A stretch of 9,046 bases of DNA from Gammaproteobacteria bacterium (lineage in GTDB: Bacteria; Pseudomonadota; Gammaproteobacteria; Enterobacterales; GCA-2746155), in assembly GCA_024206355.1 (NCBI GenBank), contig JAAGZM010000369.1, positions 1-9,046 on the forward strand. The letters are read 5' to 3'. Positions 1-7,361 of this stretch are shown piece after piece; within the stretch, counting starts at the first letter, position 1, and every line of letters starts with the position of its first letter. The notes beneath the pieces are model-generated. The model was not told the DNA's origin. It made no database searches and saw only the letters and a list, made by a program, of their open reading frames with translations. Position numbers and translations under genes: made by a program.

Positions 1-912
1 GGCGCCCACGGTCTTGACCTTGGTGCGATGACAATGTTTATTTATTGCTTCCGTGATCGTGAGCCACTGCTTGATTGTTATGAAGCAGTCTCCGGTGCGA
101 GAATGCACGCAGCGTACTATCGTCCAGGTGGAGTCTATCGCGACCTACCAGATATGATGCCTAAGTATGAGGCTTCTCGTTGGCATAATCAGAAAGCCGT
201 GGATGAAATGAATGAGAACCGGCAAGGTTCTATGCTTGATTTTTTGGAATCATTCGTTGATAAGTTCCCATCTTGTGTTGATGATTACGAAACGCTATTA
301 ACGGATAACCGTGTTTGGAAACAGCGTACTGTCGATATTGCAATCGTAAGTCCAGAGCGTGCACTGCAACTTGGATTTACAGGTCCAATGCTTAGAGGTT
401 CAGGTGTTGAATGGGATCTACGTAAGAAGCAACCTTATGAAGTGTATGACAAACTCGATTTTGATGTTCCTGTAGGAACTAATGGCGATTGCTACGACCG
501 TTATTTAATACGTGTTGAAGAAATGCGTCAGTCGAACAAAATTATCAAGCAATGTATCAAGTGGCTGCGTGAGAATCCTGGTCCTGTGATGGCTGATGAT
601 CATAAAGTAACTCCTCCTTCACGTATCAATATGAAAAATGATATGGAAAGCTTGATCCATCACTTTAAACTATTTACTGAAGGTTTTTCAGTACCTGAAG
701 GCGAAGCTTATGCAGGCATTGAACATCCAAAAGGTGAGTTTGGTGTTTATATTGTTTCCGATGGTGCTAACAAGCCCTACCGTTTAAAGATACGTGCTCC
801 GGGTTTTGCTCATATCGCATCAATGAATGAACTGGTTCAGGGGCACATGCTGTCTGATGTGGTTGCAGTCATTGGTACACAAGATATCGTATTTGGGGAG
901 ATTGACCGCTAA
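1..912 (+). CDS. nuoD: NADH-quinone oxidoreductase subunit D (49 kDa subunit), 5'-truncated
   Basis: NuoD forms, with NuoB, the quinone-reduction chamber at the foot of the complex I peripheral arm. The reading frame is open from base 1 and encodes 303 residues. The family is usually about 417 aa, so roughly the first 114 residues are missing, including the N-terminal quinone-site residues. Family segments visible include GAHGLDLGAM at the very start, SGARMHAAYYRPGGV (about 97-141), GPMLRGSGVEWDL (382-420), VGTNGDCYDRY, and a C-terminal KGEFGVYIVSDG (from 730), ending in the typical IVFGEIDR. NuoD is related to the large subunit of NiFe hydrogenases but has lost the metal-binding cysteines. 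The ATG codons at 28 and 34 are internal methionines, not starts, because conserved sequence continues upstream of them. Whether nuoC is separate or fused, as in E. coli NuoCD, cannot be told from this window. The stop codon overlaps the nuoE start by one base. Confidence 0.97.
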   Translation, partial: GAHGLDLGAMTMFIYCFRDREPLLDCYEAVSGARMHAAYYRPGGVYRDLPDMMPKYEASRWHNQKAVDEMNENRQGSMLDFLESFVDKFPSCVDDYETLLTDNRVWKQRTVDIAIVSPERALQLGFTGPMLRGSGVEWDLRKKQPYEVYDKLDFDVPVGTNGDCYDRYLIRVEEMRQSNKIIKQCIKWLRENPGPVMADDHKVTPPSRINMKNDMESLIHHFKLFTEGFSVPEGEAYAGIEHPKGEFGVYIVSDGANKPYRLKIRAPGFAHIASMNELVQGHMLSDVVAVIGTQDIVFGEIDR

Positions 913-1445
913 TGAGCGAACAAGCATCAGCTCAGAAGAGCTTAACCGAATTATTACCCGCTGAAGCGATCCAAAAAGTTGAGACTTGGATTGCCAAGTA
1001 CCCAGCAGAAGGAAAGCGTTCGGCTGTGATGGGTAGCTTGATGGTAGCCCAGGAATATAACAGTAACTATTTATCAGAAGAATTGATGGATGCGGTTGCC
1101 GATTATCTAGAAATTCCACATATGGCCGCATATGAAGTAGCTACATTCTATACAATGTACAATCTAGAACCTGTTGGAGAGCATGTGATTAATGTTTGTA
1201 CCAACATATCTTGTATGTTGCGAGGTAGTAAAGAGATTGTTAGTCGTCTTCAAGAACGTTTGAATATCGGTTTTGGTGAAACCACTACTGATAATAAGGT
1301 AACGCTTAAAGAAGTGGAATGTCAGGGCGCCTGTGCAGGAGCTCCTATGTGTGAAATTGACAAAATATTCCATGAAAATTTAACACCAGAAAAAGTCGAT
1401 ACTATTGTCGATGGCATTTTGGCTAAAAATAGCAAGGAGGGTTAA
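912..1445 (+). CDS. nuoE: NADH-quinone oxidoreductase subunit E (24 kDa subunit, 2Fe-2S)
   Basis: This is the thioredoxin-fold 2Fe-2S subunit of the NADH-oxidising module; it holds cluster N1a beside NuoF. The protein has 177 residues, a normal length. The N-terminal half (about 15-85) is the helical domain and contains the family signature YEVATFYTMY (74-83). The four cluster ligands are in place: C96 and C101 in CTNISC, then C137 and C141 in CQGAC. The ATG sits in a TAATG overlap with the nuoD stop. A GGGGAG run at 895-900 lies about 11 bases upstream, rather far for a ribosome binding site, so translation is probably helped by coupling to nuoD. The last codons contain the strong ribosome binding site of nuoF. 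Cluster chemistry and location are family knowledge; the ligands are seen directly. Confidence 0.98.
   Translation: MSEQASAQKSLTELLPAEAIQKVETWIAKYPAEGKRSAVMGSLMVAQEYNSNYLSEELMDAVADYLEIPHMAAYEVATFYTMYNLEPVGEHVINVCTNISCMLRGSKEIVSRLQERLNIGFGETTTDNKVTLKEVECQGACAGAPMCEIDKIFHENLTPEKVDTIVDGILAKNSKEG
1434..1440 (+). promoter_or_regulatory. Strong ribosome binding site for nuoF
   Basis: AAGGAGG, a near-perfect complement to the 3' end of 16S rRNA, lies 8 bases before the nuoF ATG at 1449. It is embedded in the final codons of nuoE and fixes the nuoF start. It is one of the two strongest Shine-Dalgarno sequences in the window. Confidence 0.9.
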
Positions 1446-1448
1446 GAT

Positions 1449-2708
1449 ATGGAAATTAATCAGGTCTGTTATCGAACCCTTCATTTAGATAAGCCTTGGA
1501 CATTAGCGACTTACGAAAGTGCTGGTGGCTATAAAGTTTGGCGTAAAATTCTTGCAGAACAAACACCGCCTAATGAAATTATTGAGGAATTAAAATTGTC
1601 CTCATTACGTGGACGTGGTGGAGCAGGTTTCCCCACAGGACTCAAGTGGAGTTTCATGCCACGTAATGCACCTGGTCAAAAATACATAGTGTGTAACTCA
1701 GACGAAGGTGAGCCAGGAACCTGTAAAGATAGAGATATTCTTCGTTATAACCCTCATCAGTTAATTGAAGGGATGGCAATTGGCGCTTATGTAATGGCCG
1801 CCAGTGTTGGTTATAACTATATTCGTGGTGAGTTTTTTGAGCCTATCGAGCGCATAGAAGCTGCTTTACAAGAAGCGAGAGATGCTGGTCTAATCGGTCA
1901 AGATATTCTAGGTTCTGGTTTCGATTTTGAACTACATAATCACTACGGTGCAGGTGCTTATGTTTGTGGTGAAGAAACTGCATTGATTGAATCTCTAGAA
2001 GGCAAGAAAGGTCAGCCACGATTTAAGCCTCCTTTCCCTGCTAACTACGGTGTCTACGGTCGTCCAAGTAATGTAAATAATACGGAAAGTTTTGCTTCGG
2101 TTCCAGTTATCCTTGATAAGGGTGGTAAATGGTTCTTAGAGCAAGGTATTCCAAATAACGGCGGACAGAAAATATTCTCAGTATCAGGTCATGTAAATAA
2201 ACCTGGTAACTATGAAATTCCAATGGGTACATCTTTTAAAGATCTTCTAGAACTTGCTGGTGGCATGCTTGACGGTAAAAAACTCAAAGCTGTAATTCCC
2301 GGCGGTTCATCAACCCCTATTTTACCTGCAGATATAATCATGGATTGCACGATGGATTATGACTCGCTTGCTAAGGCTGGTTCTATGTTAGGTGCAGGTT
2401 CTGTCATCGTGATGGCAGAAGGAACTTGCATGGTAGAAGTGTTGGCAAGACTGTCTCACTTTTATTATGAAGAGTCTTGTGGACAATGTACGCCTTGTCG
2501 CGAAGGTACTGGTTGGCTATCTCGTATGGTCACTCGCATACTTAATGGCGAAGGCAAAATGGAAGACTTAGAAAAGCTGGATACTATTGCAGGTAACATC
2601 ATGGGGCGGACTGTTTGTGCCTTGGGTGATGCTGCTGCAATGCCAGTGAAAGGTATGCTTAAGCAATACCGACACGAATTCGAAGAAAAAATAAAACAAG
2701 CTTTATAA
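1449..2708 (+). CDS. nuoF: NADH-quinone oxidoreductase subunit F (51 kDa subunit, NADH/FMN/4Fe-4S)
   Basis: NuoF is the entry point of complex I: it binds NADH, passes a hydride to FMN, and sends electrons to cluster N3. The product is 419 residues, a normal length. In order it shows the glycine-rich nucleotide/flavin loop GRGGAGFPTGLKW (55-67), the acidic segment SDEGEPGTCKDR (84-95), the FMN-region segment GAGAYVCGEETALIESLEG (167-185), a central SLBB-type region (about 240-290), and the 4Fe-4S motif SCGQCTPCREG with C344, C347 and C350. The fourth ligand, C390, is in GRTVCALGDAA. No key residue is missing. It starts 3 bases after nuoE behind AAGGAGG and is followed by a 23-base gap to nuoG, the longest in the window. 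Hydrogenase and formate dehydrogenase diaphorase subunits are related, but the flanking nuoE, nuoG and nuoD make the complex I assignment secure. Confidence 0.98.
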   Translation: MEINQVCYRTLHLDKPWTLATYESAGGYKVWRKILAEQTPPNEIIEELKLSSLRGRGGAGFPTGLKWSFMPRNAPGQKYIVCNSDEGEPGTCKDRDILRYNPHQLIEGMAIGAYVMAASVGYNYIRGEFFEPIERIEAALQEARDAGLIGQDILGSGFDFELHNHYGAGAYVCGEETALIESLEGKKGQPRFKPPFPANYGVYGRPSNVNNTESFASVPVILDKGGKWFLEQGIPNNGGQKIFSVSGHVNKPGNYEIPMGTSFKDLLELAGGMLDGKKLKAVIPGGSSTPILPADIIMDCTMDYDSLAKAGSMLGAGSVIVMAEGTCMVEVLARLSHFYYEESCGQCTPCREGTGWLSRMVTRILNGEGKMEDLEKLDTIAGNIMGRTVCALGDAAAMPVKGMLKQYRHEFEEKIKQAL

Positions 2709-2721
2709 AGCGATTATTGAC

Positions 2722-2725
2722 AGGA
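2722..2725 (+). promoter_or_regulatory. Ribosome binding site deciding the nuoG start
   Basis: AGGA lies 6 bases before the ATG at 2732. An in-frame TTG at 2717 would give five more residues, but it lies upstream of this site and has no Shine-Dalgarno sequence of its own. The site therefore selects the ATG. Confidence 0.75.
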
Positions 2726-2731
2726 AATACG

Positions 2732-4885
2732 ATGGCGAACATCGAAATAGATGGTGTAAAACTTGAAGCAGAACCGGGTTCAATGCTTATTGAAGCAGCG
2801 GATGCGGCTGGAATAAAAATTCCTAGATTCTGTTATCACAAAAAATTATCTGTAGCTGCTAGCTGCCGGATGTGTCTGGTTGATGTTGCCAATATACCTA
2901 AACCGGTTCCTGCTTGTGCAACTCCGATTTCTGATGGTATGACAGTTAACACTCATTCTGCTCGTGCACTTGATGCACAAAAAGCAGTGATGGAATTCTT
3001 GTTAATTAATCACCCGCTAGATTGCCCAATATGTGATCAAGGTGGTGAATGTGAATTGCAAGATGTCGCTGTCGGTTACGGTGATGATGTTTCTCGCTTC
3101 ACAGAAGGCAAGAGAATTGTTGAAAGTCACAATATTGGTCCACTTATTGCGACGGATATGACGCGTTGTATACACTGTACTCGTTGTGTGCGTTTTGGTA
3201 AGGAAATTGCTGGTATTCGCGAAATGGGCGAAACCGGTCGTGGCGAGCACATGAAAATTGGTACTTATATAGCAACAACCGTAGATTCAGAAATTTCGGC
3301 AAATATTATTGATCTTTGTCCAGTAGGGGCATTGACTGCAAAACCTTCTCAGTACAAGGCAAGAGCCTGGGAATTACAACAGTCTGACAGTATTGCTGCC
3401 CATGATTGCCTCGGTTCCAATATTGCTATCCACACACGTCGTGGAGAAGTAATTCGTGTAGTTCCTAATGATAATGATTCGATTAATGAATCATGGATAT
3501 CCGACAGAGATCGTTTTTCATATGAAGCGCTAGCCAGTGAGCAGCGTTTAACACAGCCGATGATCAAAGAAGATGGTCAGTGGAAAGAAACCGATTGGCA
3601 AACAGCATTAAATATTGCTGTTGATGGTTTACGAAAAGTTATAGAAACACAAGGTATTGAAAGCATTGGTGCAATTGCGTCACCAAATTCGACAACAGAA
3701 GAACTTTTCTTACTACAAAAGCTGATGCGTGATATGGGTAGTAACAATATCGATACTCGTTTGCGTCGAACTGACTTTAGCGCTGAAAATAATGATCCGC
3801 TTTATCCTTCATTAGGAATGGATATTGCTGATTTAGAAAATCTTGGAGCTACCTTATTAGTTGGTTCCAATATAGGGAAAGAACAACCTATTGCCGCTGC
3901 TCATCTTAGAAAGTCAACTAGAGATGGTACTGTTATGGCGATCAACTCTGAGGATATTGATTATAATTTTCGCACTAAGTTTAATAGCGTCGTTAACTCG
4001 GCGGATATGCTTGCTGAATTATCAGGCGTTGCTAAAGCATTAGCTAGTCTAAAGGGTGTTGAGGCTATTGATGCTGCTATTAAGGCACTTGATGTAGATG
4101 TTAATGATCCACAAAAAGCGATGGCAGAAGCACTCAATAATGCTGAAAATTCAGCTATTATCTTTGGTCAATTTGCTTGTAATCACCCTGATTTTGCTAA
4201 GTTAGCAGCAGTTGCAAATGCAATTGCATCAATGAGTGGTGCTTCTTTTGGTACTTTCTCCGATGGAGCAAATTCAGCAGGTGCCCATCTCGCTGGAGCT
4301 ATTCCTCATCGAGGAGTTGGTGCAGGAGAAGTAGAAGCAGGTAAAAATATCGCTGAAATGTTAAGCAGTGATATGAAGGCGTTTATTCTTCATGGTGTTG
4401 AGCCTGAGCTTGATATTTCAGCTTCAGCTCGAAAATCTATGGAAGAAGCCCATCTAGTGATTGCTTTATCTGCTTTTAAAGATGGTCCTGTAAGTGATTA
4501 TGCTGATGTGATGTTACCAACGGCTGCATTCTCAGAAACATCAGGAACATTTGTTAATGTTGCTGGAACTTGGCAATCATTCAAAGCGGCAGTAGCTGCT
4601 AAAGGTGAAGCGAGACCGGGCTGGAAGATATTTAGAGTGCTGGGAAATTTATTGGAACTACCGGGGTTCGATTATGTTTCTTCTGAAGAGATCCTCGATG
4701 AATTGCAACTAATTCTTGATCCAGTAGACAAACGAGACGGTGATTGGCCAATTGCTAGTTCAGTAACTGGCTCTGCAGATCCTGCAAATGTTTGTTCAAT
4801 TTATCAGGTTGATTCTCTCGTACGTCGGGCTAAAGCTCTACAGGCGACGAAGGATGGACAAACTGGCAATGGAGGAGAGCAATAA
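2732..4885 (+). CDS. nuoG: NADH-quinone oxidoreductase subunit G (75 kDa subunit, three Fe-S clusters)
   Basis: NuoG carries electrons from NuoF through the peripheral arm towards NuoI. With the ATG at 2732 it has 717 residues. The N-terminal 2Fe-2S ferredoxin domain has ligands C34, C45, C48 and C62 (cluster N1b). Next comes the His-Cys3 4Fe-4S site with H94, C98, C101 and C107 (N5; segment HPLDCPICDQGGEC). The third site has C146, C149, C152 and C196 (N4; CIHCTRC and DLCPVGAL). The rest is a molybdopterin-oxidoreductase-like fold, which binds no molybdenum cofactor in this family; late conserved pieces include AGAHLAGAIPHRG and ADVMLPTAAFSE. The extra N7 site of E. coli NuoG (about 908 aa) is absent: at that place only one Cys is seen, in HDCLGSNIAIHTR, matching the short beta/gamma-proteobacterial and mitochondrial form. 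The C-terminal half is Ala-rich and less conserved. The stop overlaps the nuoH ATG by one base. Confidence 0.97.
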   Translation: MANIEIDGVKLEAEPGSMLIEAADAAGIKIPRFCYHKKLSVAASCRMCLVDVANIPKPVPACATPISDGMTVNTHSARALDAQKAVMEFLLINHPLDCPICDQGGECELQDVAVGYGDDVSRFTEGKRIVESHNIGPLIATDMTRCIHCTRCVRFGKEIAGIREMGETGRGEHMKIGTYIATTVDSEISANIIDLCPVGALTAKPSQYKARAWELQQSDSIAAHDCLGSNIAIHTRRGEVIRVVPNDNDSINESWISDRDRFSYEALASEQRLTQPMIKEDGQWKETDWQTALNIAVDGLRKVIETQGIESIGAIASPNSTTEELFLLQKLMRDMGSNNIDTRLRRTDFSAENNDPLYPSLGMDIADLENLGATLLVGSNIGKEQPIAAAHLRKSTRDGTVMAINSEDIDYNFRTKFNSVVNSADMLAELSGVAKALASLKGVEAIDAAIKALDVDVNDPQKAMAEALNNAENSAIIFGQFACNHPDFAKLAAVANAIASMSGASFGTFSDGANSAGAHLAGAIPHRGVGAGEVEAGKNIAEMLSSDMKAFILHGVEPELDISASARKSMEEAHLVIALSAFKDGPVSDYADVMLPTAAFSETSGTFVNVAGTWQSFKAAVAAKGEARPGWKIFRVLGNLLELPGFDYVSSEEILDELQLILDPVDKRDGDWPIASSVTGSADPANVCSIYQVDSLVRRAKALQATKDGQTGNGGEQ
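4871..4877 (+). promoter_or_regulatory. Strong ribosome binding site for nuoH
   Basis: GGAGGAG lies 7 bases before the nuoH ATG at 4885, inside the last codons of nuoG. Together with the TAATG stop/start overlap it supports both fresh initiation and translational coupling at this junction, where synthesis passes from soluble to membrane subunits. Confidence 0.88.
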
Positions 4886-5907
4886 TGATAGACTATCTTC
4901 TCGATTTCTTATGGATTTTAGCTAAAATTGTTACCATCCTAATACCTTTGGTATTAGCAGTTGCTTACACAACTTTTGCAGAAAGAAAATTCATCGGATT
5001 TATGCAGGTTCGTGTAGGGCCAAACCGTGTAGGACCTAACGGTTTATTCCAACCATTTGCTGACGTATTTAAGCTGGTGTTCAAAGAAGTAATTATCCCA
5101 AGTGGTGCTAATAAGGTTATGTTCCTGATTGCACCAGCTTTATTCTTTGGACCATCGATTGCTGCTTGGTCTGTGGTACCTTTTGATGCTGAATTGGTAT
5201 TAGCCGATGTTAATGCCGCAGTCTTGTATATCTTAGCGATGACTTCAGTAGGAGTTTATGGCGTTATTATTGCTGGTTGGGCATCGAATTCAAAATATGC
5301 ATTCCTTGGCGCCTTACGTTCTGCATCTCAAGTGATTTCTTACGAATTGGCAATGAGCTTCACACTGGTTGGTGTGATTATGACGGCTAATAGTTTGAAT
5401 CTTGGCGACATAGTTAATGGCCAAACTGGCGGTTTCTGGACTTGGTACTTTATTCCATTACTACCTTTAGTTGTAATCTACTACATTTCAGGTGTTGCAG
5501 AAACAAACCGAGCGCCCTTTGATGTCGCTGAAGGTGAGTCTGAAATTGTTGCTGGATTCCACGTTGAGTATTCAGGTACAACATTCGCTGTATTCTTCTT
5601 AGCTGAATACGCAAACATGATTTTAATCTCGGTGCTAACAGCACTATTCTTCTTTGGTGGTTGGTTATCTCCATTCCAAGGGATTCCAGTTTTAGAGGGA
5701 CTATTTTCTTGGGTACCAGGAACCTTATGGTTACTTGGAAAAGCATTCTTCTTCTTGTTCGGCATGCTTTGGTTACGCGCAACGTTCCCACGTTATCGTT
5801 ATGATCAAATTATGCGATTAGGTTGGAAAGTATTTATCCCAGTCACACTAGTGTGGTTGGTTGTGGTTGCCATAATGGCAAAAACCGGTTTTGGACCATG
5901 GTATTAA
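4885..5907 (+). CDS. nuoH: NADH-quinone oxidoreductase subunit H (ND1 homologue), membrane subunit
   Basis: NuoH anchors the peripheral arm in the cytoplasmic membrane and forms the quinone entry tunnel and the first part of the coupling path. It has 340 residues, a normal length, with about eight hydrophobic membrane segments (roughly 10-30, 78-98, 111-132, 148-168, 187-205, 234-258, 281-300, 314-333). Signature loops are present: AERKFIGFMQVRVGPNRVGP (32-51) and the acidic, Arg-containing loop ETNRAPFDVAEGESEIVAGF (206-225), which lies near the quinone chamber in known structures. The start is fixed by GGAGGAG and by the one-base overlap with the nuoG stop. The nuoI ATG follows after a single base. 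Loop placement and the coupling role are family knowledge; the motifs and hydrophobic segments are seen here. Confidence 0.98.
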   Translation: MIDYLLDFLWILAKIVTILIPLVLAVAYTTFAERKFIGFMQVRVGPNRVGPNGLFQPFADVFKLVFKEVIIPSGANKVMFLIAPALFFGPSIAAWSVVPFDAELVLADVNAAVLYILAMTSVGVYGVIIAGWASNSKYAFLGALRSASQVISYELAMSFTLVGVIMTANSLNLGDIVNGQTGGFWTWYFIPLLPLVVIYYISGVAETNRAPFDVAEGESEIVAGFHVEYSGTTFAVFFLAEYANMILISVLTALFFFGGWLSPFQGIPVLEGLFSWVPGTLWLLGKAFFFLFGMLWLRATFPRYRYDQIMRLGWKVFIPVTLVWLVVVAIMAKTGFGPWY

Positions 5908-5908
5908 T

Positions 5909-6400
5909 ATGAAAGCTTTGAAGCATTTTTTTCAGTCCTTCTTCTTAACAGAACTTGTTAAGGGTCTGAATGTTACGCGACGTCACATGATGTCTGACAA
6001 TGTAACGGTTCAGTACCCAGAAGAAAAAACACCACAGTCACATCGTTTTCGTGGTTTACATGCATTACGCCGTTATGAAAACGGTGAAGAGCGTTGTATT
6101 GCATGCAAACTTTGTGAGGCGGTGTGTCCTGCATTAGCAATTACTATCGAAGCAGGTCCTAGAGCTGATGACGGGAGTCGTCGCACTAATCGGTATGAAA
6201 TAGATTTATTTAAATGTATTTTCTGTGGATTCTGTGTTGAATCATGTCCGGTTGACTCTATTGTGGAAACACGTGTTTTTGAATACCACTTTGAAAATCG
6301 TGGTGAAAATATCATGACGAAAGATAAATTATTGGCTATTGGCGACAAATATGAAGATCAACTGGCGAAAGATCTCCAGCTTGATGATCCATACCGTTAA
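5909..6400 (+). CDS. nuoI: NADH-quinone oxidoreductase subunit I (TYKY/23 kDa, two 4Fe-4S clusters)
   Basis: NuoI is an 8Fe ferredoxin-type subunit carrying clusters N6a and N6b between NuoG and NuoB. The ATG at 5909 gives 163 residues, beginning with a short amphipathic stretch KHFFQSFFLTELVKG that fits the family's N-terminal membrane-surface helix. The core contains the conserved TVQYPEEKTPQS and RFRGLHALRRY, followed by two CxxCxxCxxxC motifs: C63/C66/C69/C73 (CIACKLCEAVCP) and C103/C106/C109/C113 (CIFCGFCVESCP). It ends in the typical DPYR. An in-frame TTG at 5891 inside nuoH would add six residues, but the family usually starts at the ATG. No good Shine-Dalgarno sequence precedes this ATG. 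It begins one base after the nuoH stop, so coupled re-initiation is likely. All eight ligands are intact. Confidence 0.97.
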   Translation: MKALKHFFQSFFLTELVKGLNVTRRHMMSDNVTVQYPEEKTPQSHRFRGLHALRRYENGEERCIACKLCEAVCPALAITIEAGPRADDGSRRTNRYEIDLFKCIFCGFCVESCPVDSIVETRVFEYHFENRGENIMTKDKLLAIGDKYEDQLAKDLQLDDPYR

Positions 6401-6405
6401 GTGAC

Positions 6406-6409
6406 AGGA
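6406..6409 (+). promoter_or_regulatory. Ribosome binding site for nuoJ
   Basis: AGGA lies 7 bases before the nuoJ ATG at 6417, in the 16-base nuoI-nuoJ gap. It is part of TGACAGGA (6402-6409), the same octamer found before nuoG at 2718-2725. Confidence 0.7.
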
Positions 6410-6416
6410 CTTTAAT

Positions 6417-7043
6417 ATGACACTTGTACAAATTATTTTTTATGCATGCTCTGTTTTGCTGATTGCTTCAGCATTAATGGTCATCACTTCTAAAAACTCT
6501 GTAAAGTCAGTAATGTTTTTGATTTTGAGTTTTTTCTACGCCGCCTGTATCTGGATGATTTTAGAAGCAGAGTTTTTAGCAATATTGCTAATTTTGGTGT
6601 ATGTAGGCGCTGTAATGGTTCTTTTCTTATTTGTAGTGATGATGCTAGATATCGATTTTGCAGCACTCAAACAAGGTTTCACACGTTCACTACCTATCGG
6701 AATTGTAGTGGCTGGTACATTACTTTATTTTTTATTCACTTTAGTGGGTTCAGATACCTTAGGTCCTGAAGCATTTCCTATACCTGAACTTCGAGCAGCT
6801 GATTATAGCAGTGTTACAGAACTTGGACTGTTGATGTATACCGAATACTTCTATCCTTTTGAAATTGCAGCTCTAATCCTTATGGTAGCGATGGTTGCAG
6901 CTATCAGTCTAGCTTTCCGTGGTAAGCGAAAGGGGACTAAAACTCAAAAGCCAGCTGAACAGGTCAAAGTTAAAAAAGAAGACCGCTTACGTATTGTTAA
7001 AATGCAGTCTGAAAAACGATTATCAAACGGAGCAAGCGAATGA
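6417..7043 (+). CDS. nuoJ: NADH-quinone oxidoreductase subunit J (ND6 homologue), membrane subunit
   Basis: NuoJ is a small membrane subunit between NuoH and NuoK; its third helix takes part in the conformational coupling of quinone reduction to proton pumping. The 208-residue protein has five hydrophobic segments (about 3-23, 30-48, 53-75, 92-111, 147-167). The signature VYVGAVMVLFLFVVMM (61-76) forms the third, and conserved acidic residues E50 and E52 precede it. After the last helix there is a tail of about 40 residues (169-208) rich in Lys and Arg and predicted to be cytoplasmic. The E. coli protein (about 184 aa) ends sooner, so this tail is the main lineage-specific feature. The start is fixed by AGGA at 6406-6409. 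The stop TGA overlaps the nuoK ATG in ATGA (7040-7043), indicating translational coupling. Confidence 0.96.
   Translation: MTLVQIIFYACSVLLIASALMVITSKNSVKSVMFLILSFFYAACIWMILEAEFLAILLILVYVGAVMVLFLFVVMMLDIDFAALKQGFTRSLPIGIVVAGTLLYFLFTLVGSDTLGPEAFPIPELRAADYSSVTELGLLMYTEYFYPFEIAALILMVAMVAAISLAFRGKRKGTKTQKPAEQVKVKKEDRLRIVKMQSEKRLSNGASE
7029..7032 (+). promoter_or_regulatory. Ribosome binding site for nuoK
   Basis: GGAG lies 7 bases before the nuoK ATG at 7040, within the last codons of nuoJ. It supports that start over any later one. Confidence 0.72.
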
Positions 7044-7345
7044 TTGCTTTATCGGATTATCTTATAGTTAGTGCTGTTTTATTTACTATCGGTATTGCAG
7101 GCATTATCCTTAATCGTAAGAACATTATTACTTTACTTATGAGTATAGAACTAATGTTAATTGCGGTTAATACCAATTTTATTGCCTTTTCTCGATTTCT
7201 AGATGATCCAGTAGGGCAAATATTTGTATTTTTTATTCTCACAGTTGCAGCAGCTGAAGCGGCAATAGGGCTTGCGATATTACTTCTGGTATTCAGAAAT
7301 CGTAAAACTATTGATGTTGAAGAACTGGACTCATTGCAAGGCTAG
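7040..7345 (+). CDS. nuoK: NADH-quinone oxidoreductase subunit K (ND4L homologue), membrane subunit
   Basis: NuoK is the three-helix membrane subunit linking the quinone-proximal NuoH/J region to the antiporter-like subunits. It has 101 residues, the usual size. Its three hydrophobic segments lie at about 5-24, 28-50 and 60-85. The two membrane glutamates known to be important for proton transfer in the family are present: E37 in MSIELMLIAVN (E. coli E36) and E73 in TVAAAEAAIGLAI (E. coli E72). The start overlaps the nuoJ stop as ATGA. The gene ends in TAG, unlike the TAA or TGA stops of the other genes, and is followed by a 16-base gap to nuoL. MrpC-type antiporter subunits are related, but the context settles the call. 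Confidence 0.97.
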   Translation: MIALSDYLIVSAVLFTIGIAGIILNRKNIITLLMSIELMLIAVNTNFIAFSRFLDDPVGQIFVFFILTVAAAEAAIGLAILLLVFRNRKTIDVEELDSLQG

Positions 7346-7361
7346 GGTGGATTAACCGAAC

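Noticed and set aside
820..1131. Minus-strand open frame of about 103 codons across the nuoD/nuoE junction.
   Set aside because: It lies antisense to two strongly conserved genes, its product has no recognisable domain, and no start signal is evident. It is a shadow frame.
2717..2731. Upstream in-frame TTG start for nuoG, adding five residues.
   Set aside because: It sits before the AGGA site that is well spaced for the ATG at 2732, has no ribosome binding site of its own, and the family normally begins close to the MANIEIDG segment.
5450..5791. Two overlapping minus-strand open frames (up to 113 codons) antisense to nuoH.
   Set aside because: Their compositions mirror the complement of hydrophobic nuoH codons. 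Two frames open in the same place is typical of chance shadows.
5895..5902. Short palindrome ACCATGGT at the end of nuoH.
   Set aside because: It codes for the conserved C-terminal residues of NuoH, is only 8 bases long, and has no partner site. Nothing suggests an operator.
5891..5908. Upstream in-frame TTG start for nuoI inside the end of nuoH.
   Set aside because: The family normally begins at about the ATG (5909) with a short amphipathic helix of 162-163 aa total, and the TTG has no ribosome binding site.
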